Assembly (NCBI GenBank): GCA_029378245.1
Contig: JARKIF010000014.1
Coordinates: forward strand, 310,001 to 374,000
DNA: 64,000 nt
Source: Roridomyces roridus
Lineage: Eukaryota; Basidiomycota; Agaricomycetes; Agaricales; Mycenaceae
Reading direction: 5' to 3'
The translations under genes and the position numbers were made by a program. This document shows positions 24,400-35,511 of this stretch, piece by piece. Within the stretch, counting starts at the first letter, position 1; each line of letters starts with the position of its first letter. Under the pieces are notes generated by a model. That model did no database searches, was not told where the DNA came from, and saw nothing but the letters and a program-made list of their open reading frames with translations.

Positions 24400-27300
24400 A
24401 TGGATGTAATGGCAACCCTTCCTATCCCTGTGCATCGTTCTCATCTCCTTCTCTAGCCCGCCTTCGTCCAAGGACTTCACGATCTGCTACTGCAGGTCAC
24501 GTCTGCAGACACTTTGCAGGTCAAGGACGTGCGTTATCCACCCCAAATCGCGTCAATCTCCATTCATTTTCTTCCTCTCCAGGCGACTGCCAAGCTCAAC
24601 CTCGAGTACTACAAAAATCCCTCATGCATCGTCGCCCTTGCTACCATAATGGCCAGCTCTGCCGCCACCGCTGTGTGTTATTTTGACTCGCCCATCCCCA
24701 TTTTTCTTACATGATTCAGGTCCGTCAACTCGCCGCTGTAGAGATGAGGAAGCGTGTCGCACAAAATAACGGTAGCCTCTGGGGCCAGCTCCCACAGAGC
24801 GATCGCGAGCAAATCAAGGAAAAACTCCAGGAAGTCGTCCTCGCCGACACCGAGTAAGCTTCAGTCATCTCGCCTCCACAGTCGTAAAAATACAAAACGC
24901 GTCCAGTAACCTCGTTCGCCACTCCGTCGCGCGTGTCATGGCTGCCATTGCCAACATCGAATTCCCCGTCGGAACCTGGCCCCAACTTCTTCCTTTCCTC
25001 CACCAGACCTGTGTTTCGCCCCAGGTCGTCCATCGTGAAGTCGGCGTCTTCATCCTGTACACCGTTCTCGACAACATTGTCGAGGGTTTCAAGGACCATC
25101 TCCAGAGTTTCTTCAAGCTCTTCTCTCAGCTCCTGGCCGACCCCGAGAGCATCGAGGTCCGCATCACCACCGTCCGGTAAGTTGCAATGCGCTGTGCCCC
25201 GACACATCTCTCACTTTTCTCAGTGCGATGGGTGTGATCGCCAGCTACATTGATTCCGATGATAAGGAGGATGTGGTCAGTGCATTCAAATTTGCAATGC
25301 AACAACGACCTGAGTATCTGTTTGCAGAAATCATTCCAGCAGTCCCTTCCTGCTATCATGCAGGTCATCGGCCAATGTGTCGAGACTGGAAACGAAAACG
25401 GCGCACGTCAACTATTCGACGTTCTCGAGACCCTGCTTATCCTTGTGCGTTTCCCACAATCCTTTCAGGCCATAAATATGAATTTCCCCGATACAGGAAG
25501 TCCCTGTTCTCGGCAAGCACATTCCAGAGCTTGCAGATTTCCTTCTGCGGCTCGGCGCCAACCGCCTATACGAGACTGAGCTGCGTGTTCTCTCGCTCAA
25601 CGCCCTCAATTGGACCATTGTCTAGTTCGTAGTTCGATTACAGGTTTGGCCCAGAAATTAACCAGGGACTCTTGCAGCAAAAAGTCCAAGATCCAGTCCA
25701 ACAATCTCTCCGGCGCTATCCTTCAAGGACTCATGCCGATTACGACCGAGCCCGAGCCCGAGGACATTGATGACGATGCCCCTTCGCGCGTATGTAAATT
25801 TATTTCTCTCTGCTCCTGTGTCGTCTAAATGTTGTATCAGTCTGCTCTCCGGATCATCGACGGACTTGCCACCGGCCTGCCGCCATCGCAAGTATTCCCT
25901 CCGCTCCGGACCCTCATCACCGAATACTTCTCTTCGCCTGACCCCAATAATCGGCGAGGTGCCATGTTGGCCCTGGGCATTTGCGTCGAGGGTTGCAGCG
26001 AGTTCATGACACCCTTGTTGAGCGCCGTCTGGCCTGTTATCGAGGCCGGTCTCCGGGACAGCGATGCTGGTGTTAGAAAGGCTTCCTGTGTGGCTGTTTG
26101 CTGCTTATGCGAGTGGCTCTCCGACGAATGTGTTAGCCGCCACGAAATTCTCGTTCCCGTAAGTGGGCTTGCCAGGTTTTGCTTCATATTACTTATGAGA
26201 ACGCAGGGCATCATGGCTCTCATCAACGACCAAGAAACCCAACGCTCTGCTTGCACAGCGCTTGATGCTCTTTTGGAGATTCTCCACGACCACATTGGCA
26301 TCTATCTTCCGGCCATCATGGAGCGCCTCAATGCTCTCCTGGCCAGCGCCCCGATTGCCGTCAAGTCCGTCGTCATTGGCGCTATCGGTAGCGCAGCGCA
26401 CGCTGCCAAGGAAAGCTTCCTGCCGTACTTCCAGCCGACGATGGAGCACCTCCAACACTTCCTTGGACTCAGCAACGAAGGTGAAGAGGTCGAGCTCCGC
26501 GGCATCACTGTCGACTGCCATCGGCACATTCGCGGAGGCCGTTGGCAAGGACGTCTTCCGTCCCTACTTCCCGGAGATGATGAAGCAGGCTTTCCAGGGC
26601 CTTGAGCTCGGCAGCCCTCGCTTGCGTGAATGCAGCTTCCTTTTCTTCGGTGTGATGGCCAAGGTCTTTGGGGAAGAATTCGCCCCTATCTTGCCAACGT
26701 CATTCCTCCGCTGTTGACCAGCTGTTCCCAAGTTGAGCAGGGAGAAGAGCGTGCGTAATGTATTCCTTCCTTCCGATCTGCTTCTCATTCGTTCCGTGTT
26801 AGTCTCCATCTTGGAAGCATCCTCTGCCTTTGGCACTGGCGCTGATCCTCAAAATGCCATCACCATTATGGACGAGAAGGTCGACGCGAACGGCAACGAT
26901 ATGGTCGAGATCGAAGATGTCGATGTCGAAAAGATGATGGACGCCAACAGCGCGATTGCGGTCGAGAAGGAGATCGCGGCGGATACCCTTGGTACCTTGT
27001 TTGCGGCTACTCAGCTCCACTTCCTCCCGTACGTCGAGCAGTGCGCGATGCAGCTCATCGACTTGTTGCCGCACTACTACGAGGGTATCCGGAAGAGTGC
27101 GACCGACTCGCTCCTCGAGATTGTCCGGACGTTCTACGAACTCAGTGACCACCCTGAGTGGACTGCTGGTCTCAACGTGCGTTTCTCTTTTACTGCGACA
27201 GGGCGCCTTTCCTGACCATCAAGGTGTAGTATCAACCTCTGCCCCAGACCGTGAAAGATCTCAACGAGCACGCGCTCAAGGCTCTCATGGAGATGTACGA

Positions 27301-28465
27301 GACCGAGGACAACAAGTCAGTGTTTTCCTTCCGTATCTTCTTTCCCAGGCTTCTTTCTTGTGATGAAAAAATAACTCAGCTCACTTCGACGCTACGGCGC
27401 ATGAGACCATGTTTTTTATCTGACTCATTTGCTTCGTTTGTCTGCGACTTGTACTGATATCCAATTCCAGATCTGTTGTTACCACCCTCTGCAACAGTCT
27501 CGCCGAGACTATCAACAAGATCGGCCCCGGTTTCGTTGACGGTCGTGAGTTGGCCTATTCCCGTGCTTCTACTTGTGGTGATGCTCTTCTCTGTAGATTT
27601 GGAGGAGATTTCCCAAATGGCCATGCAGATCCTCGACCAGAAGGCCGAGTGCCAGCAGGACCCTGATCAGGATGACGAGGAGGAGGCGCCCGAGGACCAA
27701 GCCGAGTACGAGACCGTCTTGATTTCCTCTGCCGGGGACGTTGTCGCCGCCATCGCTAATGCGCTTGGTGCTGACTTTGCTCCTGCCTTTGGCGCATTCT
27801 ACCCTCTCATCACCAAATACTACAAAAAGAGCCGGTCCCTCAACGAGCGCTCATCTACCATTGGGTGCCTGGCGGAGATCATCTCTGGAATGAAGGGCGC
27901 CATCACGCCGCACACAGAACCCCTCCTCGAGCTTTGCCACAAGGCATTGAGCGACCCCGAGGCAGATGTTCTGAGCAATGCTGCGTTCGCCGTCGGGCTC
28001 CTCGTCGAGAACACCGACATGGATCTGACTGCGCAATACTTGCCGCTGCTTGGTGCCCTTCGGCCATTGTTCAATGTGCAGCCCGACTCTGCCTCCAACG
28101 TTCTCAACGCAAAAGACAACGCCGCTGGTGCCGTCGCTCGCATGATGGTGCGCAACATTGCTGCTGTTCCTCTCGATCAGGTGCTGCCGGTGCTCATTGG
28201 CGCCCTGCCGTTACGGAACGATGTCCTCGAGAACCGACCAGTGTTCCGTGCGCTCTTCTTCCTGTTCCGGACGAATGGCGCTGCTCTCCACCCGTACATC
28301 GGGAACTTGCTGCCGGTATTTGGGCATGTCCTGGACCCCAACCAGCCCGACCAGATTGGTGACGAGATTCGTGCGGAGCTGATCCAACTTATTGGAGCTC
28401 TGAACGCGGAGGACCCGGGAGCTATCCAGGCGGCAGGCCTGGGTGTGTTCGTCCCTGGTGCTTGA
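24400..28465 (+). CDS. KAP123: Importin beta-family karyopherin Kap123 (importin-4 type)
   Basis: Kap123 imports ribosomal proteins and histones into the nucleus. The start was deduced by splicing: ATG GAT (24,400-24,405), a 51-nt intron (24,406-24,456), then PAFVQGLHDLLLQVTSADT, an intron 24,529-24,582, and TAKLNLEYYKNPSCIVALAT followed by RQLAAVEMRKRV, the importin-beta N-terminal domain. HEAT repeats run to the end, with SALRIIDGLATGLPPSQVFP, FMTPLLSAVWPVIEAGLRD and LGTLFAATQLHFLPYVEQC. The stop is at 28,465. Two frame breaks lie in coding HEAT sequence: an extra T at 26,516 and one C missing from the run at about 26,683-26,686. The junction near 25,625-25,680 is not resolved. Confidence 0.88.
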
Positions 28466-28686
28466 ACGGTTTATTTCTCTCGGATTTCCTCCTACTTTAC
28501 ACGGATGCACTCATGATGTACACGACCCACCTACCCACCTATATCTACATATCATCGTCCTTTGCTTTCCGTACATAGAGTAACTTTGTCGGTGTTAATA
28601 GCGCAGACGTCATTCCTGCTTCACCACAACCGTGATCTCCACTTTTCAACGCCTCAAATTGACGATGCTCCAGCACTACGGCACCC

Positions 28687-30249
28687 ATGGCTCGATTCTC
28701 AGTCTGCGCCGCGCTGCTAGTACTTTCGTGTGTTGACGCTTCGCCGCCGACGTTGCGGCCAACACCCACCTTTCCTCGCCTCGTTGAACCTGCCACACCG
28801 CAGCGGACGGTCTTTAGACCAGCCCGACGGGACATTGGAGACGACATTAACTCTATTCTGAATGGCCTTGGCTCGGCTATCCCTTCATACGTTGCCTCGG
28901 GAGTGCCCAACTTTTTCCAAAACTTTCCTACAGGCACTGCTGTTCAAAGTTCGCTTGGAATTGGAGACGACGCCCTTGCTGCGGCACCCACGCAGGTTCT
29001 CAATCTACCGTTCGTGCTGCTTTTTCTGCATTAGCGCGTCTCATCTTTGCGCCTAGGCCTTACGCTAATTGGACGGGCCAAGGCTGGAGTGTGTTGCTCC
29101 ACGGAAATGTCTTCAAACAACCCAACATCTCCCAGTCGCAACTGGATGATTTGACCAACGGCTTCCTCATCAACACGTCCGTCTCACAACTACCCGCGAG
29201 CCAGGCTGCTCAAGCACGGAATCTCACCGCAGAGATATACGTGGTGCAACAGTCCGACCTCAATGTCACAATGACTATTGTGCCTCTCTCTGCCGACGGG
29301 AAGGCCGAAGGGACCGGGCAGAATCTGACCGTTGGTCCCACCAGCGCTGAGGGGGATTTCAACCAGGTGGTTCCCATCCCCGATCCGGATGGCCATCTGC
29401 AGCTCGGGAATGAGACGGATGGAATCCAGTCGATGAGCCTACACTCTTTGGGTACGGACACGGGTAATGCTACGGCGTATCTGGTCCCTCCCGAGGGATT
29501 CACTGTTATATCCGACATCGACGATATTCTCCGTGTCACCAAGATATATGAACCCGCGGAGGGCCTTCTCAATTCGTTCGCACGGCCTTTCACTCCGTGG
29601 ATGAATATGCCAGAAATTTACGCCAACTGGTCGAAGGCGCTTCCCAATCTGCACTTCCACTACCTCACGACCACTCCAGAGCAGATCACTCCAAACTATA
29701 TGGAGTTCATATTCGCGACTTACCCTCTGGGTAGCTTCGATACGCGACCACTCAACTTTAGTGATGTGTCGGCGACACTCTCCATTCGCAAGTTCCTGCT
29801 CGACCGCATCTTCCAGACCTTTCCTCAGCGTAAATTTGTGCTCGTCGCGGACACTAGCAACAGCGACGTGATGAAGGACTATCCTGCCATGGTAACCGAC
29901 TTTCCTGGGCAGGTGCAGTGTATATTCTTGCGAAATACGTCCGCTACAGACTCTGGCGATCGTTTCCCTTACGATACCTCTGGGTTCAAGGGACTCAATC
30001 AGAGCATGTATATGTTTTTTACCGTTCCGGTGAGCTCGTTTCTACTTTTCCTCGAAACAGAGTCTAATGCGCGGTCAGGACGATCTCAAAGGACTGGATT
30101 TGACGAAAGAGTGTTACAACAGCTCTGTGCCGCAGAATGTATCCTTTGGTGAACAAGGGCTTCCGTTTGGAAATGGCGGGTTTTCTTTGGACTCGAGTAG
30201 ACTAGTGTCTGTGTTAATGGTCGCGATTAGTGTATTACTGTGCTTGTAA
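28687..30249 (+). CDS. App1-type phosphatidate phosphatase, secretory-pathway form
   Basis: ATG 28,687 begins a signal-like sequence (MARFSVCAALLVLSCVDA). After one intron (donor GTTCGT near 29,010) the protein continues PYANWTGQGWSVLLHGNVF. The catalytic core carries FTVISDIDDILRVTK, the DxDx motif of the HAD-like App1 family, which converts phosphatidate to diacylglycerol. Further family blocks are FHYLTTTPEQITPNYMEF, IRKFLLDRIFQTFPQRKFVLV and ADTSNSDVMKDYPAM. Many NxS/T sites and a hydrophobic C-terminus (LVSVLMVAISVLLCL) suggest a secreted, possibly GPI-anchored form, unlike cytosolic yeast App1. The third Asp-motif position is Ile where Thr is usual in App1, so activity is not certain. 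Confidence 0.82.
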
Positions 30250-30360
30250 TTTTTCCCTCAAGGAATGGACTTTTTTTGAGCTCGGTGTCTGGAATCTGGA
30301 GGTAACCTCGCCTCCTGCACTCACGTGCCCCGTCTGTGCGCACGGACCAACACCGCGCAG

Positions 30361-30367
30361 TATAAAA
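30361..30367 (+). promoter_or_regulatory. TATA box of the U2 snRNA gene
   Basis: TATAAAA lies 28-34 bases upstream of the predicted 5' end of U2, the usual distance for an RNA polymerase II start. It is preceded by GC-rich sequence without coding potential. Confidence 0.65.
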
Positions 30368-30394
30368 GCGAGCGTCCTCCGTCCGGAAGTCCTT

Positions 30395-30578
30395 ACCACT
30401 CTGGCCTTTTGGCTTAGATCAAGTGTAGTATCTGTTCTTAATAGTTTAACAACTATTATGGAGTCACCGACTCCATATAACTTGTTATCTAATTTTTGCC
30501 GCCCTTGTCCTTGTGCTCTGCTTGCACCACTCGGACGCGATGACCTTGCTGCTGCACTACTGGCTTGCGTCGTCACGG
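30395..30578 (+). ncRNA. U2 spliceosomal snRNA
   Basis: U2 pairs with the intron branch site. The 5' part is close to the universal U2 sequence: GGCCTTTTGGCTTAGATC, then AAGTGTAGTATCTGTTCTTA, with the branch-site recognition element GTAGTA at 30,425-30,430. Stem-loop IIa (AATAGTT/AACTATT) and a perfect stem-loop IIb (ATGGAGTC-ACC-GACTCCAT) follow. The Sm site AATTTTTG is at 30,491-30,498. Stem-loop III closes with GTCC/GGAC and GTGC/GCAC. A final stem (GATGAC at 30,539 with GTCGTC at 30,569) fits stem-loop IV. Length of about 184 nt matches the family. The exact ends are estimated. It lies between APP1 and a methyltransferase gene on the same strand. Confidence 0.93.
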
Positions 30579-30669
30579 GACTCCCTTCCTTCTCTTTGCT
30601 GTTTTTCTTTGGGCGCTCGGTGTTCGAGTAGCTTACAGATGCAGCAAATGGATTGATTGGTTTCTCTTC

Positions 30670-31668
30670 ATGTTCTTCTACATCTCCTTCCTGCGTCCAC
30701 CTCCGCTGACTGCTTCGACTGGCACGGTTCTGATCACGCCGCAGATTGCAAACGACCTGAGGACGGAGCTGTTCGAGGGGGAACAGGACATTTTCTACTC
30801 GTGGGTTTCGGTGACGACGGGGGAGGTGACCAAGGGGACGAAACTGACGACGTGGCGAGGGCAGTCGAGCGCGTACAAGGAGATTCCGGTGCCACTGCCA
30901 CGGTCGGCGAGGCAGGGGAGCGTTTGGCGGTTGGTACTGGGGAACGAGCGTATAAGACTGCCGGAGGACATGAACGGAGCACCATTCGGGGTGATGTCGA
31001 TGCCAATCGTGGTGGGCCGTGGGGCGGGAACAGCCAAGTCTGACCAGATCGAGCGGGTGTACACGTTTGGTGAAGACAAGAGGGTGCGGATAACGGAGCA
31101 GACTTCGTTTGACCTCGACAAGAAAATCTGGGACAGCGGGATAGGACTGAGCGCGTGGCTGGTGGAGAACGTGCCGACGTCGAAGGAACCGCTTGAAGTT
31201 CTGGAGCTAGGTACCGGGACAGGTATGGTAAGCCTCGTTTGGGGTGCACTGCGACCTGAGGACCGAATTCTCGCGACAGACGTCGGTGAGTGGGAGTAAT
31301 TTAAAGATCTTTCCAATGCTGAGGACATAGAATCGGCAATGCCACTGTTGGAGCGCAATATTGCAGCAAACGCGTCGCAAGTCGAGGCTGGGGTGCTGGA
31401 TTGGAATGAAGAACTGCCCGACACGGTCGTTGGACGCGTCTTTGACGTGCTGGTCATGGCAGACGTGAGCTACAACACGACGTCGTTCCCGGCGCTGGTG
31501 CGAACGATAAAAGGCTTGAAGTGGAAGCAGGTGATGGTGGGATACAAAGAGCGGGACGAGGGAGAACGGGAGCTGTGGCAGATGCTGGAGACGATTGGAA
31601 TAAAACTCAAGCTCATCGGACGTCAGACAGGAAGAGGAGGAATGCCAGTTGAAATATGGATACACTAG
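30670..31668 (+). CDS. Small Rossmann-fold methyltransferase (METTL21/EFM-like family)
   Basis: Two exons are joined by one intron of about 46 nt (donor GTGAGT after GAC GTC G near 31,287; acceptor near 31,331). The start chosen is ATG 30,670, because the frame upstream runs into the U2 snRNA. The SAM-binding motif I is LEVLELGTGTGMVSLVW, followed by DVESAMPLLERNI and FDVLVMADVSYNTTSFPAL, which resemble the D/N-containing post-II motif of seven-beta-strand protein-lysine methyltransferases. The N-terminal 150 residues carry FGEDKRVRITEQTSFDLDKK, typical of that family. Translation factors are common substrates in this family, but the target here cannot be told. The stop is 36 bp from that of convergent histone H3. 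Confidence 0.75.
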
Positions 31669-31704
31669 AGTACAGATGAGGGGAATAATAATACGACAAG
31701 AAAT

Positions 31705-32220
31705 CTACGAGCGCTCGCCGCGCAACCGCCGGGCCAAAGCGAGATCCTTAGGTTGGATGGTGACACGCTTGGCGTGGATGGCAGCAAGATTGGTGTCCTC
31801 GAAGAGCGAGACGAGGTAAGCCTCGGCGGCTTCTTGGAGAGCCATGACGGCGGAGGACTGGAAACGAAGATCCGTCTGAAGAGGGCGTGAGGAAAGAAGA
31901 GAAGGGAGAAGCAGATAACACACCTTGAAGTCCTGGGCGATTTCACGAACGAGACGTTGGAAGGGCAGCTTGCGGATGAGCAGCTCGGTCGACTTTTGGT
32001 AACGTCTGATTTCACGGAGGGCGACGGTTCCCGGGCGGAAACGATGAGGCTTCTTGACACCACCAGCAGCGGCCTTGAAGGAAATGTGAGTCAATAAGAA
32101 ATAGACGCGTAAAAGACAACGCACGGCAGTCTTGCGAGCGGCGGAGGACTTGTTGGCGAGCTGCTTACGCGGGGCCTTGCCACCGGTAGATTTGCGAGCA
32201 GTCTGTTTGGTACGGGCCAT
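31705..32220 (-). CDS. Histone H3
   Basis: Three exons (32220-32125, 32073-31924 and 31875-31705) give 138 residues; introns are 51 and 48 nt with donors GTGCGT and GTGTGT. The first 22 residues are canonical, followed by [20 protein letters not shown] where most H3 proteins have ATKAARKSAPATGGVKKP, so the tail is two residues longer around Lys27. The histone fold ([60 protein letters not shown]) is otherwise standard. The presence of introns suggests a replacement or main H3 as in other basidiomycetes. A TATA-like element lies about 63 bp upstream of the ATG. Divergent from the Axl2-like gene. Confidence 0.96.
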   Translation of the reverse strand: MARTKQTARKSTGGKAPRKQLANKSSAARKTAVRCLLRVYFLLTHISFKAAAGGVKKPHRFRPGTVALREIRRYQKSTELLIRKLPFQRLVREIAQDFKVCYLLLPSLLSSRPLQTDLRFQSSAVMALQEAAEAYLVSLFEDTNLAAIHAKRVTIQPKDLALARRLRGERS

Positions 32221-32282
32221 TGGATGGATGTGTGAGTGGTGGTGGTAGGAGTTGAGAATCAAGACAGGTGTTGTGTGCGCCT

Positions 32283-32291
32283 GTATAAATA
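32283..32291 (-). promoter_or_regulatory. TATA-like box upstream of histone H3
   Basis: The plus-strand sequence GTATAAATA reads TATTTATAC on the histone strand, about 63 bp before the H3 start codon. In principle it can serve either direction of this roughly 225-bp divergent promoter shared with the Axl2-like gene. Confidence 0.5.
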
Positions 32292-32445
32292 CGGACGCGT
32301 TTGTTGACTGCACGTGGGCATGAAAGGTTTGTTGATGGCTATTGACAGTTCATCATTCGCGTAATCACTGGGTGTCGTGATTTCTCGCCTGGCTCTCACT
32401 CTGCGACGTCCACGCCGGGCCGTACACGCGCCCTTGTGCATTCCT

Positions 32446-35224
32446 ATGCTGCTCCCCTTCTTTTATCTTCTCGCTCTCGCCTGGGCGATATCTGCCTCCA
32501 CTCTCACTCTGGACATCCCCATAGACCAACAGCTCCCTCGCATCTGCCGCGTCAACGAACCATGTTCGTGGTCCTTTTCCCCGTCAACTTTTAGGTCCAC
32601 CGCAGGCGAGATCGCGTACAGCGTGTCCTCTCTTCCTCGCTGGCTTGCATTCGACCCGTCTACATTGACCTTTCATGGTGCACCTGCAGCAGATGACCAA
32701 GGCAATCCGGTCATCACAGTGACGGCTCACGACCCCGCGAGCTCCCTATCTTCGACGTTCACGTTTTGCGTTACTCCATATCCGCCTCCGACCCTCAACA
32801 CCTCCCTCGCCATCCAGTTTTCCTCCCCCAGCCCCGCCCTTTCTTCCGTGTTCATCTTGTCGCTCAATTCAGCCCTCTCGACCTCCAATCCCGCGCTACG
32901 CATCCCGCCGAGTTGGTCGTTCAGTATCGGCATCTTGTTCTACACCTACACCGCAGAGCACGACCTTTTCTACGATGTCCGGCAGGCAAACGGTTCCGAG
33001 GTTCCAGAATGGATGGAGTTCAACCAGAAGGATCTGACACTGAATGGCGTCGTTCCAAGTGATCGTGTGCTTCAGTCGCCCTATATCATTTCGCTCGTTC
33101 TCCACACCTCGGACCAGGAGGGTTACACCGCCTACATGGATCCTTTCGACCTCGTCATCGCCCCCGACGAACTCTATCAACTGCAGTCCCTTCCTGCTAT
33201 CAATATAACGGACGACACACCTTTCAATTTCAGTCTGTCGTCCCGCGATGATTTTAACGGGATTTTCGTCGATAAACAAGGCATTGATCCCACCAATATC
33301 ACTTCCCTCTTCATCGACACTTCATCCTCCGATTGGCTCAAGTTTGATGGCGCAAACCGCATGCTATCCGGCAACCCTCCTGCCAACTCCCAAGGGCAGA
33401 GATTTGTCTTTCCGCTCACCCTTGCCACGTCGTTCAACCAATCTCTTCAAACAAATGTGTCGATCGCGATATTGACTTCGTACTTTTCCTCGGCTCAGCT
33501 CCCGGACCAGAACGTTGGACCAGACGGTCAGATCAATCTCAATATCTCTCCCGACTTTTCAAACGCGACCAGCGACCAGGCTGCCGACGTGACCTTGTCA
33601 GCCACCTTGGATCCTGTCGAGAGCAGCAACTGGCTGTCTTTCGATCCTACGGGCGCCACCTTGTCGGGCACAGTACCCGAAGACTTTTCAAACTCGCGCA
33701 TTGGTGTCACCTTCACCGCCTACTCTCACTCCAGCCATACCTCTTCCCACATGTCTGTTACCTTCTTCCTCCCCAACTCGTCTTCCAAAGGCAAGAAGGC
33801 TTTCGGACATCCCAGTAACCTGTCTGCCGCCGCGCACAGAAAACTGGTCCTTTCTCTAGGGATTGTGTTCGGCCTTATCGGTGGCGTTTGCGGTCTCGGC
33901 GCCATCTTCTCCGTCTTTGGGCGCTGCCTCCGTGCCGAGGACACGGCCAGAACGGATGAGGAGGGACGGAACGTATGGTCGGAGAGCGAGAAACGGTGGT
34001 ACGGTGTTGATGAGGAGAAGGGATACGGATTCAGCATGCCTCGACCTGCAATGGACCTCGAGAATCCTTTCGGCCTTGGAGGCGAGTTGATGACGCCGGT
34101 CCGCGGTGGTCAAGATTACGGCCCTTTGGGACTCGGGCTTCGGCGCGTAGCAGAGCGGAGTGGTTCGGACCCCGTCTCCAATGGCCCCGGCAGTCCTCAA
34201 AGTCCCGGCGTCATGCGCAAAGGAGAGTTCTTGACGCGGATCCGTCAGACTGTCAGGAACGTCAGCGACAAGTACAACCCTCTCCGGAAAGCATCTTCCG
34301 AGCGTCCGGTCATTAGTAAGCCGACACTCCTCGTCCCCGGCAACGGTCACCTCTCGTTCGATGTGCAGGCCTCGGCTTCCCCGAATCCTTTTGACGACCC
34401 GCACAACATCGCGAGCTATCCTGGGAGCACAGTCATGACCAATTCGCCCTCGACGTCCACAGGAGAACGCTCTATTCCGCGCAGGAGGGCCGATTTCGCT
34501 CCCCCCAAGGCTCCTGCCGCGGCTCACCTCTCGGATGGACTCGTGCGCCAGCTCTCGTCGGGCTCTCTTTCGTCCAACGAGGAGGAGGCTGTCATCCAGG
34601 TCGCATCAAAGGCTACGAGTATTCGGAGTGGACACCAGCCAGCTGCCACCGGCAGAGCGCGACCCCGTTTGGTGCCGTTTACGAGCGCCACTCGTGTTCC
34701 GATTCCAGCCGTCTGGTAGCTCTGGCAGTCGCAGGGTCCCAAGTCAAAAGGCTGTGGTGTTGAAGAACGGCGTGGACAAGAGCCCGACTGCGGACGACCT
34801 GAGCATGGGGATCCACTACGTCCGCTCACTGGGCGGAGACCCGTCCACCCCCACCGTGTCCAGCAACCACCGCTCCTCGTTCTCCTCCCTCGAGTCCTCT
34901 CATGAGGGACATGCGGCCGTCGGCAGTGTGATGCGGACGCTGGTCCGAGCTGGCGAGAAGTTCAAATTCCGGGTCGACGTTTCGCTGTACTCTGCTGCGT
35001 CTTACACCAAGCCACGGAAGCTTGAGGCGAAGCTCATGTCGGGCAAGCCACTTCCCAAGTTCCTGCACGTCGATTTGAATGGGAACAAGCACGCGGGAGC
35101 TGTCGAGTTTTATGGTGCGCCTGGTGCCCGGGACCTTGGTGAATTCAATGTCGGGGTTTACACCGTGGACGATGGTGCCTGTGTCGGACGAGTTATTGTT
35201 GGGGTTGTCAGCGCCAGTCGCTGA
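32446..35224 (+). CDS. Axl2-like membrane protein with cadherin-type repeats, frame broken near the C-terminus
   Basis: Axl2/Bud10 is a type I membrane landmark for axial budding. ATG 32,446 starts a signal peptide (MLLPFFYLLALAWAISA). The lumenal part has dystroglycan-type cadherin-like repeats, each with a recognisable pattern (SSLPRWLAFDPSTLTFHGAP, EWMEFNQKDLTLNGVVP, DWLKFDGANRMLSGNPP, NWLSFDPTGATLSGTVP). A membrane segment (LVLSLGIVFGLIGGVCGLGA) and a Ser/Arg-rich cytoplasmic tail follow. The first frame stops at 34,719. The next frame continues with SGSSGSRRVPSQKAVVLKN, then FRVDVSLYSAASYTKPRKL and KPLPKFLHVDLN to 35,224, the typical end of this family. A single extra base near 34,660-34,715 would explain this; an undetected intron is less likely. 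A polarity role is inferred. Confidence 0.8.
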
Positions 35225-35511
35225 GGTACGTGCCTAATACTTTCCGATGGAATCACGGCTGATTCTCTTCCGCAGTGTACGAGATGGGTTTGACGTGAGC
35301 CGCCCGCGGGTATTGTGCAGCTTCGCGCTCCACTCTAAATTGTACGTCCATCGGTTCTTCTGGCAAACCGAATCTTATTCCGTTGTAGTGCATGGCTCAA
35401 CTAGACTGGCCGAGTGTTGTAAAATTTGTTTGTATAATTAGCATCCACATGTAGCTCATACTATTCCCCCATTGTACATTACTACACCCAACTTAGAATG
35501 CGACTTATTTA

